In this document: positions 42,626 to 51,366 of the stretch, piece by piece
Layout: each line of letters opens with the position of its first letter
Position numbering within the stretch: position 1 is the stretch's first letter
From: Pseudomonas thivervalensis
Lineage (GTDB): Bacteria > Pseudomonadota > Gammaproteobacteria > Pseudomonadales > Pseudomonadaceae
DNA: 64,000 bases
NCBI RefSeq assembly: GCF_001269655.1
Contig: NZ_LHVE01000013.1
Span: forward strand, 186,001 to 250,000
Reading direction: 5' to 3'
Translations under genes and position numbers: made by a program
Notes under the pieces: generated by a model
Seen by the model: only the letters and a program-made list of their open reading frames with translations
The model's database searches: none
What the model was told of the DNA's origin: nothing

Positions 42626-43906
42626 ATGTCGGTCGATCCGCAACAACTGCTGCGCGAGCTGTTTGCCACAGCCATCGACGCGGCCCATCCGCACCATGTC
42701 CTTGAACGCTACCTGCCCAGCGACCGCAGCGGCCGGGTGATTGTCATCGGGGCCGGCAAGGCCGCGGCGGCCATGGCGCAAGTGATCGAGCGCTGCTGGC
42801 AGGGCGAAGTGTCCGGCCTGGTGGTGACCCGCTATGGCCATGGTGCGCCCTGCCAGAAAATCGAGGTGGTGGAAGCCGCCCACCCGGTGCCTGACGCCGC
42901 TGGCCTGGCCGTGGCCCAGCGGGTGCTGGCGCTGGTGAGCAATCTCAGCGAAGACGACCGGGTGATCTTCCTGCTGTCCGGCGGCGGTTCGGCCCTGCTC
43001 GCCTTGCCGGCCGAAGGCATCACCCTGGCCGACAAGCAATCGATCAACAAAGCCTTGCTCAAGTCCGGCGCGACCATCGGCGAGATGAATTGCGTGCGCA
43101 AGCACCTCTCGGCGATCAAGGGCGGTCGCCTGGGCAAGGCCTGCTGGCCAGCGACGGTTTACACCTACGCGATTTCCGATGTACCCGGCGATCTCGCCAC
43201 GGTCATCGCCTCCGGCCCCACCGTGGCCGACCCCAGCACCTCGGCCGAAGCCCTGGCGATTCTCCAGCGCTACCACATCGAGGTGCCGGCCTCGGTGCGC
43301 AACTGGCTGCAAAGCCCGGCATCGGAAACCGTCAAGCCCGGTGACCCGAGCCTGGCCCGCAGCCACTTCCAATTGATCGCCCGCCCCCAGCAGTCATTGG
43401 AGGCCGCGGCGGTGAAGGCCCGGCAGGCCGGTTTCAGCCCATTGATCCTCGGCGACCTGGAAGGCGAATCCCGGGAGGTGGCGAAAGTCCATGCCGGCAT
43501 CGCCCGGCAAATCGCCCTGCACGGCCAGCCATTGGCGGCGCCGTGCGTGATTCTTTCCGGCGGCGAAACCACCGTCACCGTGCGCGGCGATGGCCGTGGC
43601 GGGCGCAATGCCGAATTCCTGCTGAGCCTGACCGACAGCCTCAAGGGCCATCCCGGCATCTACGCCTTGGCCGGTGACACGGACGGCATCGACGGTTCCG
43701 AAGACAACGCCGGCGCCCTCATGACCCCGGACAGCTATCGCCGTGCCGCCGAGCTGGGCCTGTGCGCCAGTGACGAGTTGGATAACAACAACGGCTATGG
43801 CTACTTCGCCGCCCTGGACGCGCTGATCGTCACCGAACCGACCCGCACCAACGTCAACGACTTCCGCGCCATCCTGATCCTCGAGAACCCCAAACATGAC
43901 GCCTGA
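42626..43906 (+). CDS. ttuD: Glycerate 2-kinase, MOFRL family (formerly hydroxypyruvate reductase TtuD)
   Basis: 426 residues. N-terminal kinase-like domain with GAGKAAAAMAQ, LLSGGGSALLALP and CVRKHLSAIKGGRLGKA; C-terminal MOFRL domain with LSGGETTVTVRGDGRGGRNAEFLL and GDTDGIDGSEDNAGA. Proteins of this type were named hydroxypyruvate reductase but the family phosphorylates D-glycerate to 2-phosphoglycerate, which fits the neighbours: glxR makes glycerate and pyk uses the PEP derived from 2-phosphoglycerate. It overlaps pyk by 11 bp. Confidence 0.92.
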   Translation: MSVDPQQLLRELFATAIDAAHPHHVLERYLPSDRSGRVIVIGAGKAAAAMAQVIERCWQGEVSGLVVTRYGHGAPCQKIEVVEAAHPVPDAAGLAVAQRVLALVSNLSEDDRVIFLLSGGGSALLALPAEGITLADKQSINKALLKSGATIGEMNCVRKHLSAIKGGRLGKACWPATVYTYAISDVPGDLATVIASGPTVADPSTSAEALAILQRYHIEVPASVRNWLQSPASETVKPGDPSLARSHFQLIARPQQSLEAAAVKARQAGFSPLILGDLEGESREVAKVHAGIARQIALHGQPLAAPCVILSGGETTVTVRGDGRGGRNAEFLLSLTDSLKGHPGIYALAGDTDGIDGSEDNAGALMTPDSYRRAAELGLCASDELDNNNGYGYFAALDALIVTEPTRTNVNDFRAILILENPKHDA

Positions 43907-45311
43907 TAAAAAGGTCAAGATCCTCGCGACCCTCGGCCCCGCCACCCGCGGCATCGATGACATCCGTGAGCTGGTACAGGCCGGGGTGAACATCTTCCGC
44001 CTGAACTTCAGCCACGGCGACCATGCCGACCACGCCCAGCGCTACCAGTGGATTCGTGAGGTCGAGCAGCAGCTCAATTACCCGCTGGGCATCCTGATGG
44101 ACCTGCAAGGCCCGAAGCTGCGGGTCGGCCGGTTCGCCGATGGCAAGGTCCTGCTGCAACGCGGCCAGGCCCTGCGCCTGGACCTGGACCCGACGCCCGG
44201 TGATCAACGCCGGGTCAACCTGCCCCACCCGGAAATCATCGCGGCCCTGGAGCCCGGCATGGACCTGCTGCTGGACGACGGCAAGTTGCGCCTGCGCGTG
44301 ACCGCCAGGCACAGCGACGCCATCGACACCGAAGTGCTCAACGGCGGCGAGCTGTCGGACCGCAAAGGCGTGAACGTGCCCCAGGCCGTGCTCGACCTGA
44401 GCCCGTTGACCGCCAAGGACCGGCGCGACTTGAGTTTCGGCCTGGAGCTGGGCGTGGACTGGGTGGCGCTGTCGTTTGTGCAGCGTCCCGAGGACATCCG
44501 CGAGGCGCGTGCGCTGATCGGCAATAAGGCATTCCTGATGGCGAAGATCGAAAAGCCGTCGGCGGTGACCCAACTGCGGGAAATCGCCGAATTGAGCGAC
44601 GCGATCATGGTCGCCCGCGGTGACCTGGGGGTCGAAGTCCCAGCCGAAAGCGTGCCGCAGATCCAGAAAAACATCATCGGCACCTGCCGTGCCCTCGGCA
44701 AACCGGTGGTGGTGGCGACCCAGATGCTCGAGTCGATGCGCTTTTCCCCGGCGCCCACCCGTGCCGAAGTCACTGACGTCGCCAACGCCGTGGCGGAGGG
44801 GGCCGATGCGGTCATGCTCTCGGCGGAAACCGCGTCCGGCGACTACCCCCTCGAAGCCGTGCAGATGATGAGCAAGATCATCCGCCAGGTGGAAAACGGC
44901 CCCGACTACCAGGCACAGCTGGACGTCAGCCGGCCGAAAGCCGAGGCCACGGTGTCGGACGCCATCAGCTGCGCGATCCGGCGCATCAGCAGCATCCTGC
45001 CGGTGGCCGTGCTGGTGAATTACAGCGAATCGGGCAGTTCCAGCCTGCGCGCGGCACGGGAACGGCCGACGGTGCCGATCCTCAACCTCACGCCGAACCT
45101 GCAGGCCGCCCGCCGCCTGACGGTGGCCTGGGGCGTGCACTCGGTGGTCAATGACCGCTTGAAGCAGGTGGATGAGGTCTGTTCCACCGCCCTGGAAATC
45201 GCCCAGGCCCAAGGCATGGCCCAGCGTGGCGATACCCTGGTGATTACGGCGGGCGTGCCGTTCGGGCAGCCGGGGTCGACCAATTCGCTGCGTATAGAGA
45301 CCCTGATCTGA
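43896..45311 (+). CDS. pyk: Pyruvate kinase
   Basis: 471 residues. Converts PEP + ADP to pyruvate + ATP. Motifs: NFSHGDHADH, LMDLQGPKLRVG, FLMAKIEKPSAV carrying the catalytic Lys, MVARGDLGVEVP and the ATQMLESM/AEVTDVANAVAEGADAVMLSAETASG stretch in two parts; C-terminal allosteric domain with NYSESGSSS. It is translated from within the end of the glycerate kinase gene, so this isozyme is tied to glycolate/glyoxylate catabolism; another pyruvate kinase probably exists elsewhere. Confidence 0.97.
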   Translation: MTPDKKVKILATLGPATRGIDDIRELVQAGVNIFRLNFSHGDHADHAQRYQWIREVEQQLNYPLGILMDLQGPKLRVGRFADGKVLLQRGQALRLDLDPTPGDQRRVNLPHPEIIAALEPGMDLLLDDGKLRLRVTARHSDAIDTEVLNGGELSDRKGVNVPQAVLDLSPLTAKDRRDLSFGLELGVDWVALSFVQRPEDIREARALIGNKAFLMAKIEKPSAVTQLREIAELSDAIMVARGDLGVEVPAESVPQIQKNIIGTCRALGKPVVVATQMLESMRFSPAPTRAEVTDVANAVAEGADAVMLSAETASGDYPLEAVQMMSKIIRQVENGPDYQAQLDVSRPKAEATVSDAISCAIRRISSILPVAVLVNYSESGSSSLRAARERPTVPILNLTPNLQAARRLTVAWGVHSVVNDRLKQVDEVCSTALEIAQAQGMAQRGDTLVITAGVPFGQPGSTNSLRIETLI

Positions 45312-45318
45312 GTTTTTC

Positions 45319-45411
45319 TGTGGCGAGGGAGCTTGCTCCCGCTCGGTTGCGTAGCAACCGCAAAAAGAGGGGCCGCTGCGCGACCCAGCGGGAGCAAGCT
45401 CCCTCGCCACA
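45319..45411. repeat. REP-like pair, type B
   Basis: TGTGGCGAGGGAGCTTGCTC ... GAGCAAGCTCCCTCGCCACA directly after pyk. Confidence 0.85.
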
Positions 45412-45433
45412 GTTCTCTTACCTCTGACCCATC

Positions 45434-46345
45434 ATGCCCAACCATTCCACCAACCCCCACTGCCCCGACTGGGCCACCGCCCTGCTCAACGGCTTCAGCC
45501 AAGTCTTTCTCCAGCGCCATCCGCTGTGCGGCCTGCTGTGCCTGCTGGCGATTCTGCTCACGGCGCCCGCCCTGTTCGGCGGCGCGTTGCTGGGCGGGGT
45601 GGCCGGGTTGCTGACAGCCCAGCGACGCGGTTACGCCAAGGCCGACCGCCAAGCCGGGTTGTTCAGCTACAACGGTATCCTGCTGGGCTTGCTGCTGAGC
45701 CTTGTGTTGCCCTGGTCGGTGCTGTTACCGCCATTGATCATTGCCGCAGGTGGCCTCAGCGCGATGCTGACCCAGCAATGGCTCAAGCGAACCCGCGGCC
45801 CTCGCTGTCTGCCCGCCTACACCGCGCCCTTCGTCGGGTTGGCTTGGCTGCTGATGAGTTTCACCCTGCCGCCCTCACCACCCGCCTCGATGGAGATGAC
45901 GATAGCCAACCTGCTCGCCGCTCATTTGAGCGGACTGGGCCAAGTCATGTTTCTCGGCCACCCGGCGGCCGGTGCGCTGATTGCGCTGGGCTTGCTGCTG
46001 GCCAACCGTCGCGCCGCGGCTTGGGCATTGTTCGCTTCCGCCGCCGGCCTGGCCTTCGCCTTGTCGCAACATGAAAACGCAACCGCCCTTTCCGGGCTGG
46101 GCGGCTACAACCCGGTGTTGGTGGCGCTGGCCCTCAGTCAACAACGGCGCCCATGGCTGTCGCTGACGGGCATCCTCCTGGCAATCATGCTTACCCCAGG
46201 GTTTATCGCCCTTGACCTGCCGCCGCTGACGGCTCCGTTCATCCTCGCCTGCTGGCTGATCCAGGCCAGCGGCCGGGCGTGGCACCAGGCCAGTCTCGAC
46301 AGCGCGCCTTGCGCTCTGCGGGGCAATCACCCTAGGCTTCGCTGA
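45434..46345 (+). CDS. Urea transporter (UT family)
   Basis: 303 residues, about ten hydrophobic segments. UT-family features: two homologous halves, with QAGLFSYNGILLGLLLSL in the first and ENATALSGLGGYNPVLVALAL in the second, plus an LPAYTAPFVGLAWLLM-type stretch. Facilitates passive urea movement across the inner membrane. Placed after the glyoxylate cluster; since ureide breakdown gives both urea and glyoxylate, a shared catabolic context is plausible (inference). Confidence 0.9.
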   Translation: MPNHSTNPHCPDWATALLNGFSQVFLQRHPLCGLLCLLAILLTAPALFGGALLGGVAGLLTAQRRGYAKADRQAGLFSYNGILLGLLLSLVLPWSVLLPPLIIAAGGLSAMLTQQWLKRTRGPRCLPAYTAPFVGLAWLLMSFTLPPSPPASMEMTIANLLAAHLSGLGQVMFLGHPAAGALIALGLLLANRRAAAWALFASAAGLAFALSQHENATALSGLGGYNPVLVALALSQQRRPWLSLTGILLAIMLTPGFIALDLPPLTAPFILACWLIQASGRAWHQASLDSAPCALRGNHPRLR

Positions 46346-46365
46346 TTCTGGTTCAGGCGAAGCGT

Positions 46366-47190
46366 ATGGACAGCAGCAACAACTGGCGTGAACGCCTCTA
46401 TGTGATCATTTTCCAGACCGACACCGTGGCCGGCCGGCGCTTCGACAGCACCTTGCTGTTGATCATCCTCGCCAGCCTGGTGATCGTGATGCTCGACAGC
46501 ATCGACAGCGTGCACAAAAACTACGCGGCCCTGCTGGCCGGTATCGAGTGGGGCTTCACCTTCATCTTCATCGTCGAATACGGCCTGCGCCTGTACTGCT
46601 CGCCCAAGCCGCTGCGCTATGCCTTCAGCTTCTATGGCCTGGTGGATCTGCTGGCGATCGTGCCGGGGATCCTGGCGCTGTACTACAGCGATGCCCAATA
46701 CCTGCTGATCATTCGGATCATCCGCATGCTGCGGATTTTCCGCGTGCTCAAGCTCAGCCCCTACCTCAAGCAAGCCAACTACCTGATGGCGGCGCTGCGC
46801 GGGAGCAAGCAGAAAATCATCGTGTTCCTGGTCAGCGTCTCGACCCTGGTGACCGTCTTCGGCACGCTGATGTATGTCATCGAAGGTCCCGAGCACGGTT
46901 TCACCAGCATTCCCAAGGGCATCTATTGGGCTATCGTGACATTGACCACCGTAGGCTTCGGCGACATCGTGCCCAAGACCCCCCTGGGCCAAGTGGTGTC
47001 ATCCCTGGTGATGATCACCGGTTACTCGATCATCGCCGTGCCGACGGGCATTTTCACGGCCGAACTGGCCACGGCCATGCGCGGCGACCAGCTCCAGCAC
47101 GATTGCCCGGTGTGCAGCAAAAACAACCACGAACACGGCGCCGCGTTCTGCTCCCGTTGCGGCAACGCATTGTTCAAGAAATTGGAATAA
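46366..47190 (+). CDS. Six-helix K+ channel with voltage-sensor-like S4 and C-terminal zinc ribbon
   Basis: 274 residues. S1-S6 topology; S4 carries regularly spaced basic residues (LLIIRIIRMLRIFRVLKL, residues about 113-130), the pore loop has the selectivity filter TVGFGD (195-200), and S6 follows (SSLVMITGYSIIAVPTGIF). After S6 a short soluble tail has four cysteines, C247xxC250 and C262xxC265, forming a zinc-ribbon-like knuckle, instead of RCK or cyclic-nucleotide domains. Inner membrane, K+ selective. Starts 20 bp after the urea transporter stop. Matches the position of PA1496 in P. aeruginosa. Confidence 0.92.
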   Translation: MDSSNNWRERLYVIIFQTDTVAGRRFDSTLLLIILASLVIVMLDSIDSVHKNYAALLAGIEWGFTFIFIVEYGLRLYCSPKPLRYAFSFYGLVDLLAIVPGILALYYSDAQYLLIIRIIRMLRIFRVLKLSPYLKQANYLMAALRGSKQKIIVFLVSVSTLVTVFGTLMYVIEGPEHGFTSIPKGIYWAIVTLTTVGFGDIVPKTPLGQVVSSLVMITGYSIIAVPTGIFTAELATAMRGDQLQHDCPVCSKNNHEHGAAFCSRCGNALFKKLE

Positions 47191-47279
47191 GCAAAGCATT
47201 TTTTAATGCTTGATGACCTATAAACTTGCCATTAGTGTGCTGGCTACTTGCCCGCCTCCCCTATAAAAAGGAATTCGCA

Positions 47280-48278
47280 GTGAAGAACTTCTTTGGCGCC
47301 TCCCTTCTCGCAGCCGGACTGACCTTCGGCAGCCTGGCCCATGCCGCCCCGACCCTGCTCAACGTTTCCTACGACGTGATGCGTGATTTCTACAAGGACT
47401 ACAACGCGGCCTTCCAGAAACACTGGCAGGCCGAGCACAACGAAAACATCACTGTGCAGATGTCTTTCGGTGGCTCCAGCAAGCAGGCGCGCTCGGTGAT
47501 CGACGGGCTGCCAGCGGATGTCATCACCATGAACATGGCCACCGACATCAACGCCTTGGCCGATAATGGCAAACTGGTACCCGAGAACTGGGTCACCCGC
47601 CTGCCGAACAACAGCGCGCCGTTCACCTCGGCCACCGTATTCATCGTGCGCAAAGGTAATCCGAAAGCCCTGAAAGACTGGCCCGACTTGCTCAAGGACG
47701 GCGTGCAGGTGATCGTGCCCAACCCGAAAACCTCCGGCAACGGTCGCTACACCTACCTGTCGGCCTGGGGCTATGTGCTCAAGAACGGCGGTGACGAGAA
47801 CAAGGCCAAGGCCTTCGTCGGCAAACTGTTCAAGCAGGCGCCGGTGCTGGACACCGGCGGTCGCGCCGCGACGACTACCTTCATGACCAACCAGATCGGC
47901 GACGTGCTGGTGACTTTTGAAAACGAAGCGGAAATGATCGCCCGCGAGTTCGGCCGCGAGCAGTTCGAGGTGATCTACCCGAGCGTTTCCGCCGAGGCCG
48001 AGCCACCGGTCAGCGTGGTCGACAAAGTCGTCGAGAAGAAAGGCTCCCGCGAAGCCGCCGAGGCGTACCTCAAATACCTGTGGTCGCCCGAAGGCCAGGA
48101 AATCGCCGCCGCCAACTACCTGCGCCCACGGGACCCGGCGGTACTGGCCAAATACACCGACCGCTTCCCGAAAGTGGACTTCCTGTCGGTGGAAAAAACC
48201 TTTGGTGACTGGCGCACGGTGCAGAAGACTCACTTCAATGATGGTGGGGTTTTCGACCAGATCTATAGCGGGCAGTGA
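47280..48278 (+). CDS. cysP: Sulfate/thiosulfate ABC transporter periplasmic binding protein
   Basis: 332 residues from a GTG start with AAAAAGGAATTCGCA upstream, giving a proper signal peptide (SLAHA|AP). Sbp/CysP signature: LLNVSYDVMRDFYKDYN, SFGGSSKQARSVIDG, PNPKTSGNGRYTYLSAWGY and GDVLVTFENEA. Binds sulfate or thiosulfate in the periplasm for the CysTWA transporter. No permease genes follow, so it is an orphan like PA1493. Confidence 0.94.
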   Translation: MKNFFGASLLAAGLTFGSLAHAAPTLLNVSYDVMRDFYKDYNAAFQKHWQAEHNENITVQMSFGGSSKQARSVIDGLPADVITMNMATDINALADNGKLVPENWVTRLPNNSAPFTSATVFIVRKGNPKALKDWPDLLKDGVQVIVPNPKTSGNGRYTYLSAWGYVLKNGGDENKAKAFVGKLFKQAPVLDTGGRAATTTFMTNQIGDVLVTFENEAEMIAREFGREQFEVIYPSVSAEAEPPVSVVDKVVEKKGSREAAEAYLKYLWSPEGQEIAAANYLRPRDPAVLAKYTDRFPKVDFLSVEKTFGDWRTVQKTHFNDGGVFDQIYSGQ

Positions 48279-48312
48279 GGCACTGATCCAGCCAGGATTG
48301 CAAGCAAGCCTT

Positions 48313-48404
48313 TGTGGCGAGGGAGCTTGCTCCCGCTCGGTTGCACAGCGACCGTCAGAATGGGGCCGCTACGCAGCCCAGCGGGAGCAAGCTCCCTCGC
48401 CACA
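48313..48404. repeat. REP-like pair, type B
   Basis: TGTGGCGAGGGAGCTTGCTC ... GAGCAAGCTCCCTCGCCACA after the sulfate-binding protein gene. Confidence 0.85.
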
Positions 48405-48529
48405 AAAGGCTCTCATCGCAGCAACCATCATCAACCGCAGGCATGACTGATATCAGCCACAAGCCCTGTTCCAGCGTCCTGTAAGTCTTTAGCCTCACGC
48501 CATCCTTTCAATTGATCGACGAGATTGCC

Positions 48530-49732
48530 ATGAGTGCGCATCCCCCCACCACGCCCGGCGGCACCCTGACCCGCGGCATGGTCCTGCTCTTCGCCTTCTG
48601 CTGCGGCGCCATTGTCGCCAACATCTACTACGCCCAACCCATCATCGAACTGATCGCACCCGACGTCGGCCTGAGCAGCACCATGGCCAGCCTGATCGTT
48701 TCGCTGACCCAGATCGGTTATGCCCTGGGCCTGTTTTTCCTGGTGCCGCTGGGGGACTTGCTGGAAAATCGTCGGCTGATGATCCTCACCACGCTGCTGG
48801 CGATTGCCAGCCTGTTGGGGGCGGCGTTCACTGACCAGCCGAATGTGTTCCTGCTGGTCTCGCTGCTGGTGGGGTTCAGCTCGGTGTCGGTTCAAGTCCT
48901 GATTCCACTGGCCGCACACCTGGCGCCAGAGGAGTCGCGAGGGCGGGTCGTCGGCGGGATCATGGGCGGCCTGCTGCTGGGGATCCTGCTGGCGCGGCCG
49001 GTCTCCAGCGTCGTGGCCGATCACTTCGGCTGGCGCGCCATGTTCATCATCGCCGCCGCGTTGATGGCCGCGATCAGCATCGTCCTGGCGCTGACCGTGC
49101 CCAAGCGTCAGCCCGACCATAGTGCCTCCTATGGCCAACTGCTGGGTTCGCTCGGCACCCTGCTGCGCCAACAACCGCTGTTGCGGCAACGGGCTTTTTA
49201 CCAAGCCTGCATGTTCGCCACATTCAGCCTGTTCTGGACCGCCGTTCCCCTGGAACTGTCCCGCAACCATGGCCTGTCCCAGACTGAAATCGCCCTGTTC
49301 GCCCTGGTCGGTGCCATCGGTGCCATCGCCGCGCCCATCGCCGGTCGCCTGGCGGATGCCGGCCATACCCGCAACGCCTCGCTGCTGGCGATACTGTTCG
49401 CGAGCCTGAGTTTCCTGCCGGCGTTCATCCATCCGCTTTACAGCGTGATCGGCCTGGCGGTGACTGGCGTGGTCCTGGATTTCTGTGTGCAGATGAACAT
49501 GGTCCTGGGCCAGCGCACCATTTATGCCCTCGATGCCAAGAGCCGCAGCCGGCTGAATGCGCTGTACATGACCAGCATCTTCGTCGGTGGCGCCTTCGGC
49601 TCATCGATTGCCAGTGCGGTGTACGAGCATGGCGGCTGGTTGTGGGTGGTGATCGTCGGCAGCGCCTTCCCGCTGTTGGCCTTGCTGCGCTTCTTGAGTG
49701 CCTCGCAAAAAACGTCCCTGGCCACGGCCTGA
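48530..49732 (+). CDS. MFS transporter, drug/sugar efflux type
   Basis: 400 residues from ATG of MSAHPPTTPGG (a TTG six codons upstream is less likely). Twelve transmembrane helices. Helix 1 has IVANIYYAQPIIELIAPDVG, the loop 2-3 motif is GDLLENRRLM (degenerate motif A), and a central break separates two six-helix halves. The YYAQP motif is typical of the YgaY/AraJ-like branch of MFS exporters. Substrate unknown. Ends at a bidirectional terminator. Confidence 0.88.
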   Translation: MSAHPPTTPGGTLTRGMVLLFAFCCGAIVANIYYAQPIIELIAPDVGLSSTMASLIVSLTQIGYALGLFFLVPLGDLLENRRLMILTTLLAIASLLGAAFTDQPNVFLLVSLLVGFSSVSVQVLIPLAAHLAPEESRGRVVGGIMGGLLLGILLARPVSSVVADHFGWRAMFIIAAALMAAISIVLALTVPKRQPDHSASYGQLLGSLGTLLRQQPLLRQRAFYQACMFATFSLFWTAVPLELSRNHGLSQTEIALFALVGAIGAIAAPIAGRLADAGHTRNASLLAILFASLSFLPAFIHPLYSVIGLAVTGVVLDFCVQMNMVLGQRTIYALDAKSRSRLNALYMTSIFVGGAFGSSIASAVYEHGGWLWVVIVGSAFPLLALLRFLSASQKTSLATA

Positions 49733-49744
49733 TTATCCAGGCAC

Positions 49745-49782
49745 AAAAAAATGCCCGGTCGCTCAAGGCGATCGGGCATTTT
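49745..49782. terminator. Bidirectional rho-independent terminator
   Basis: A-run, stem AATGCCCGGTCGC / GCGATCGGGCATT with small mismatch, T-rich end. Between convergent MFS and PLDc_N genes. Confidence 0.9.
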
Positions 49783-49793
49783 CATTGGAGCGG

Positions 49794-49985
49794 TCAGATC
49801 CGCACGTTGCCACGCGGCCCGGCAATCGCCCAGATGATCAGGCCCAGGACCGGCAGCAGCAGGATCAGCAGCACCCAGAGGATTTTCATCCCGGTTTCCG
49901 CGCCGCTCTTGAGGACATTGATGATCGCCCAGATATCGAGCGCCAGGATAATCAGGCCGACCAGGCCGTTGAAGGTGGAACCCAT
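49794..49985 (-). CDS. Small PLD nuclease N-terminal-domain (PLDc_N) membrane protein
   Basis: 63 residues with two transmembrane helices (about 8-25 and 35-55). PLDc_N signature DIWAIINVLKSG...ILWVLLILLLPVLGLIIWAIAGPRG, given here in parts, ending in the conserved W-x3-GPR. In cardiolipin synthases this module anchors the enzyme; here it stands alone. Function unknown. GGGAGCGACACC precedes the ATG. Confidence 0.85.
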   Translation of the reverse strand: MGSTFNGLVGLIILALDIWAIINVLKSGAETGMKILWVLLILLLPVLGLIIWAIAGPRGNVRI

Positions 49986-50055
49986 GGTGTCGCTCCCAAA
50001 TGGTGATGTGCACCCTTAGGATAGCGGGCCCTCGGCAAGGGTTCGTTTTATTGCT

Positions 50056-50586
50056 TCAGACGTGGACCGCGACCTTGAGGGCCTCCAGGGCCGGCGCGGC
50101 GGCGATGCCGACGTCGGCACACAACGCCAGCACCCGCGGCACGTCGTTGCCGTACACCAGCACCATCTGCAATTCATCGTCGAGCAACTGGCTGAAATTC
50201 ATCAACACGTAGCCGCCGCTTTCCTTGTTCAGGCTGCTCATTTGGATCTGGATGCGGTTGAGCGCGGTCAGGGCTTCGGTTTTCGCCAGTTGCTTGGGCT
50301 TGAGGTTGAACGCCACGCCGGGGCCGAACGAGGCGACGATCTGCTCGAACAGGTCCACGTAGGTGTCGGCCTGGAATAGCACCGTGTCCGGCAGGCTACC
50401 CACCACCACCCACTCACCCAACGGGATCGGGAAGGTGTCGTCGTAATTGATGTCGGGATTGGCCGCCTGGAAAGCCGTCGGATCGGCATAGGCCTGGGCC
50501 GCTTCGTCAGCGATTTTCTCGATGTCCGCCTCGCCGAGGCAGCCGGAGCTGATTTTGCCGATGAGTTCGATGAGAGCGGCTTTCAT
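50056..50586 (-). CDS. Conserved hypothetical acidic protein
   Basis: 176 residues, acidic, no signal peptide or membrane helix, so cytoplasmic. I do not recognise the family. Visible: an N-terminal helical part (1-45), a central beta-rich part with GEWVVVGSLPDTVLFQAD, and a C-terminal part with an MVLVYGNDVPRVLALCADVG stretch. The codon use is native and third-position GC is high, so it is a real gene. AGGATTCACCCCC lies before the ATG. Single gene between the PLDc_N gene and a REP pair. Confidence 0.7.
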   Translation of the reverse strand: MKAALIELIGKISSGCLGEADIEKIADEAAQAYADPTAFQAANPDINYDDTFPIPLGEWVVVGSLPDTVLFQADTYVDLFEQIVASFGPGVAFNLKPKQLAKTEALTALNRIQIQMSSLNKESGGYVLMNFSQLLDDELQMVLVYGNDVPRVLALCADVGIAAAPALEALKVAVHV

Positions 50587-50649
50587 GGGGGTGAATCCTG
50601 TGGCGAATGGTGTTTTGGGGGCGCGCAGGATAGCGCATCACATCGGTCC

Positions 50650-50754
50650 GTAGGAGCTGTCGAGCGAAGCGAGGCTGCGATCTTTTGATCTTGATCTTTT
50701 GCTTGAGATTCAACTGCCAAAGATCGCAGCCTCGCTTCGCTCGGCAGCTCCTAC
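50650..50754. repeat. REP-like pair, type C, supplying the stop of the ankyrin gene
   Basis: GTAGGAGCTGTCGAGCGAAGC ... GCTTCGCTCGGCAGCTCCTAC. The ankyrin protein's TAG stop (50753-50751 on the minus strand) is the TAG of the right arm (TGTAGGAGCTG). Confidence 0.85.
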
Positions 50755-51272
50755 AGGGCCAACAACTTTTCCAACTGCGCCGTGGTGTCCGCCGCGCCCA
50801 TGGTCCTTGCGGCATCGAGGGCCGAGACGCCGTTGGCGTCCTTGGCTTTCGGGTCGGCGCCTTTGCCGATCAGGTAGTCGACGATTTCCACCCGGTTGAA
50901 CATCGCCGCCATCATCAAGGCGGTACGACCGTCGAAAGAGGCGCCTTCCACTTGCGCGCCGCCGTCCACCAGCGCCGAGACGACGGCCAGGTCGCCCTTG
51001 AACGCCGCGCCGGCAATCGGGCTCTGGCCGTTGTCGTTGCGGATTTCCGGATCGGCCTTGTGCTCCAGCAGCACCTTCACCGTTTCCACATGCCCGTGGT
51101 AAGCGGCCAGCATCAATAAGGTATCGCCCTTGTGGTTACGCAGGTTGGGCGGCAGGCCCTTGCTCAGCAGCGCGGCCATCATGGCAGCGTCGCCCTGGCG
51201 TGCGACGTTGAACACCTGCTCGGCAAATTCAGCAGCCTCTTCCGGCGTCATCTGGCGGCTTGTATCGGACAT
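50751..51272 (-). CDS. Ankyrin-repeat protein
   Basis: 173 residues from ATG of MSDTSRQMTPEEA, with GTGGAGTTTCCC upstream. About four ankyrin repeats: KGDTLLMLAAYHGHVETVKVLLEHKADPEIRN-type unit (about residues 50-80), NGQSPIAGAAFKGDLAVVSALVDGGA, DGRTALMMAAMFNRVEIVDYLIGKGAD and a last partial NGVSALDAARTMG. No signal peptide, so cytoplasmic, likely a protein-binding scaffold. Partner unknown. Confidence 0.9.
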   Translation of the reverse strand: MSDTSRQMTPEEAAEFAEQVFNVARQGDAAMMAALLSKGLPPNLRNHKGDTLLMLAAYHGHVETVKVLLEHKADPEIRNDNGQSPIAGAAFKGDLAVVSALVDGGAQVEGASFDGRTALMMAAMFNRVEIVDYLIGKGADPKAKDANGVSALDAARTMGAADTTAQLEKLLAL

Positions 51273-51366
51273 GGGAAACTCCACTCGGGTCTTCGCAAAG
51301 CGGCTAGTTTCCCGAGGGACCCGGGCGCTGTCATCCCTTTTTTCATTGTGCCCGTCATAGCCAGAA

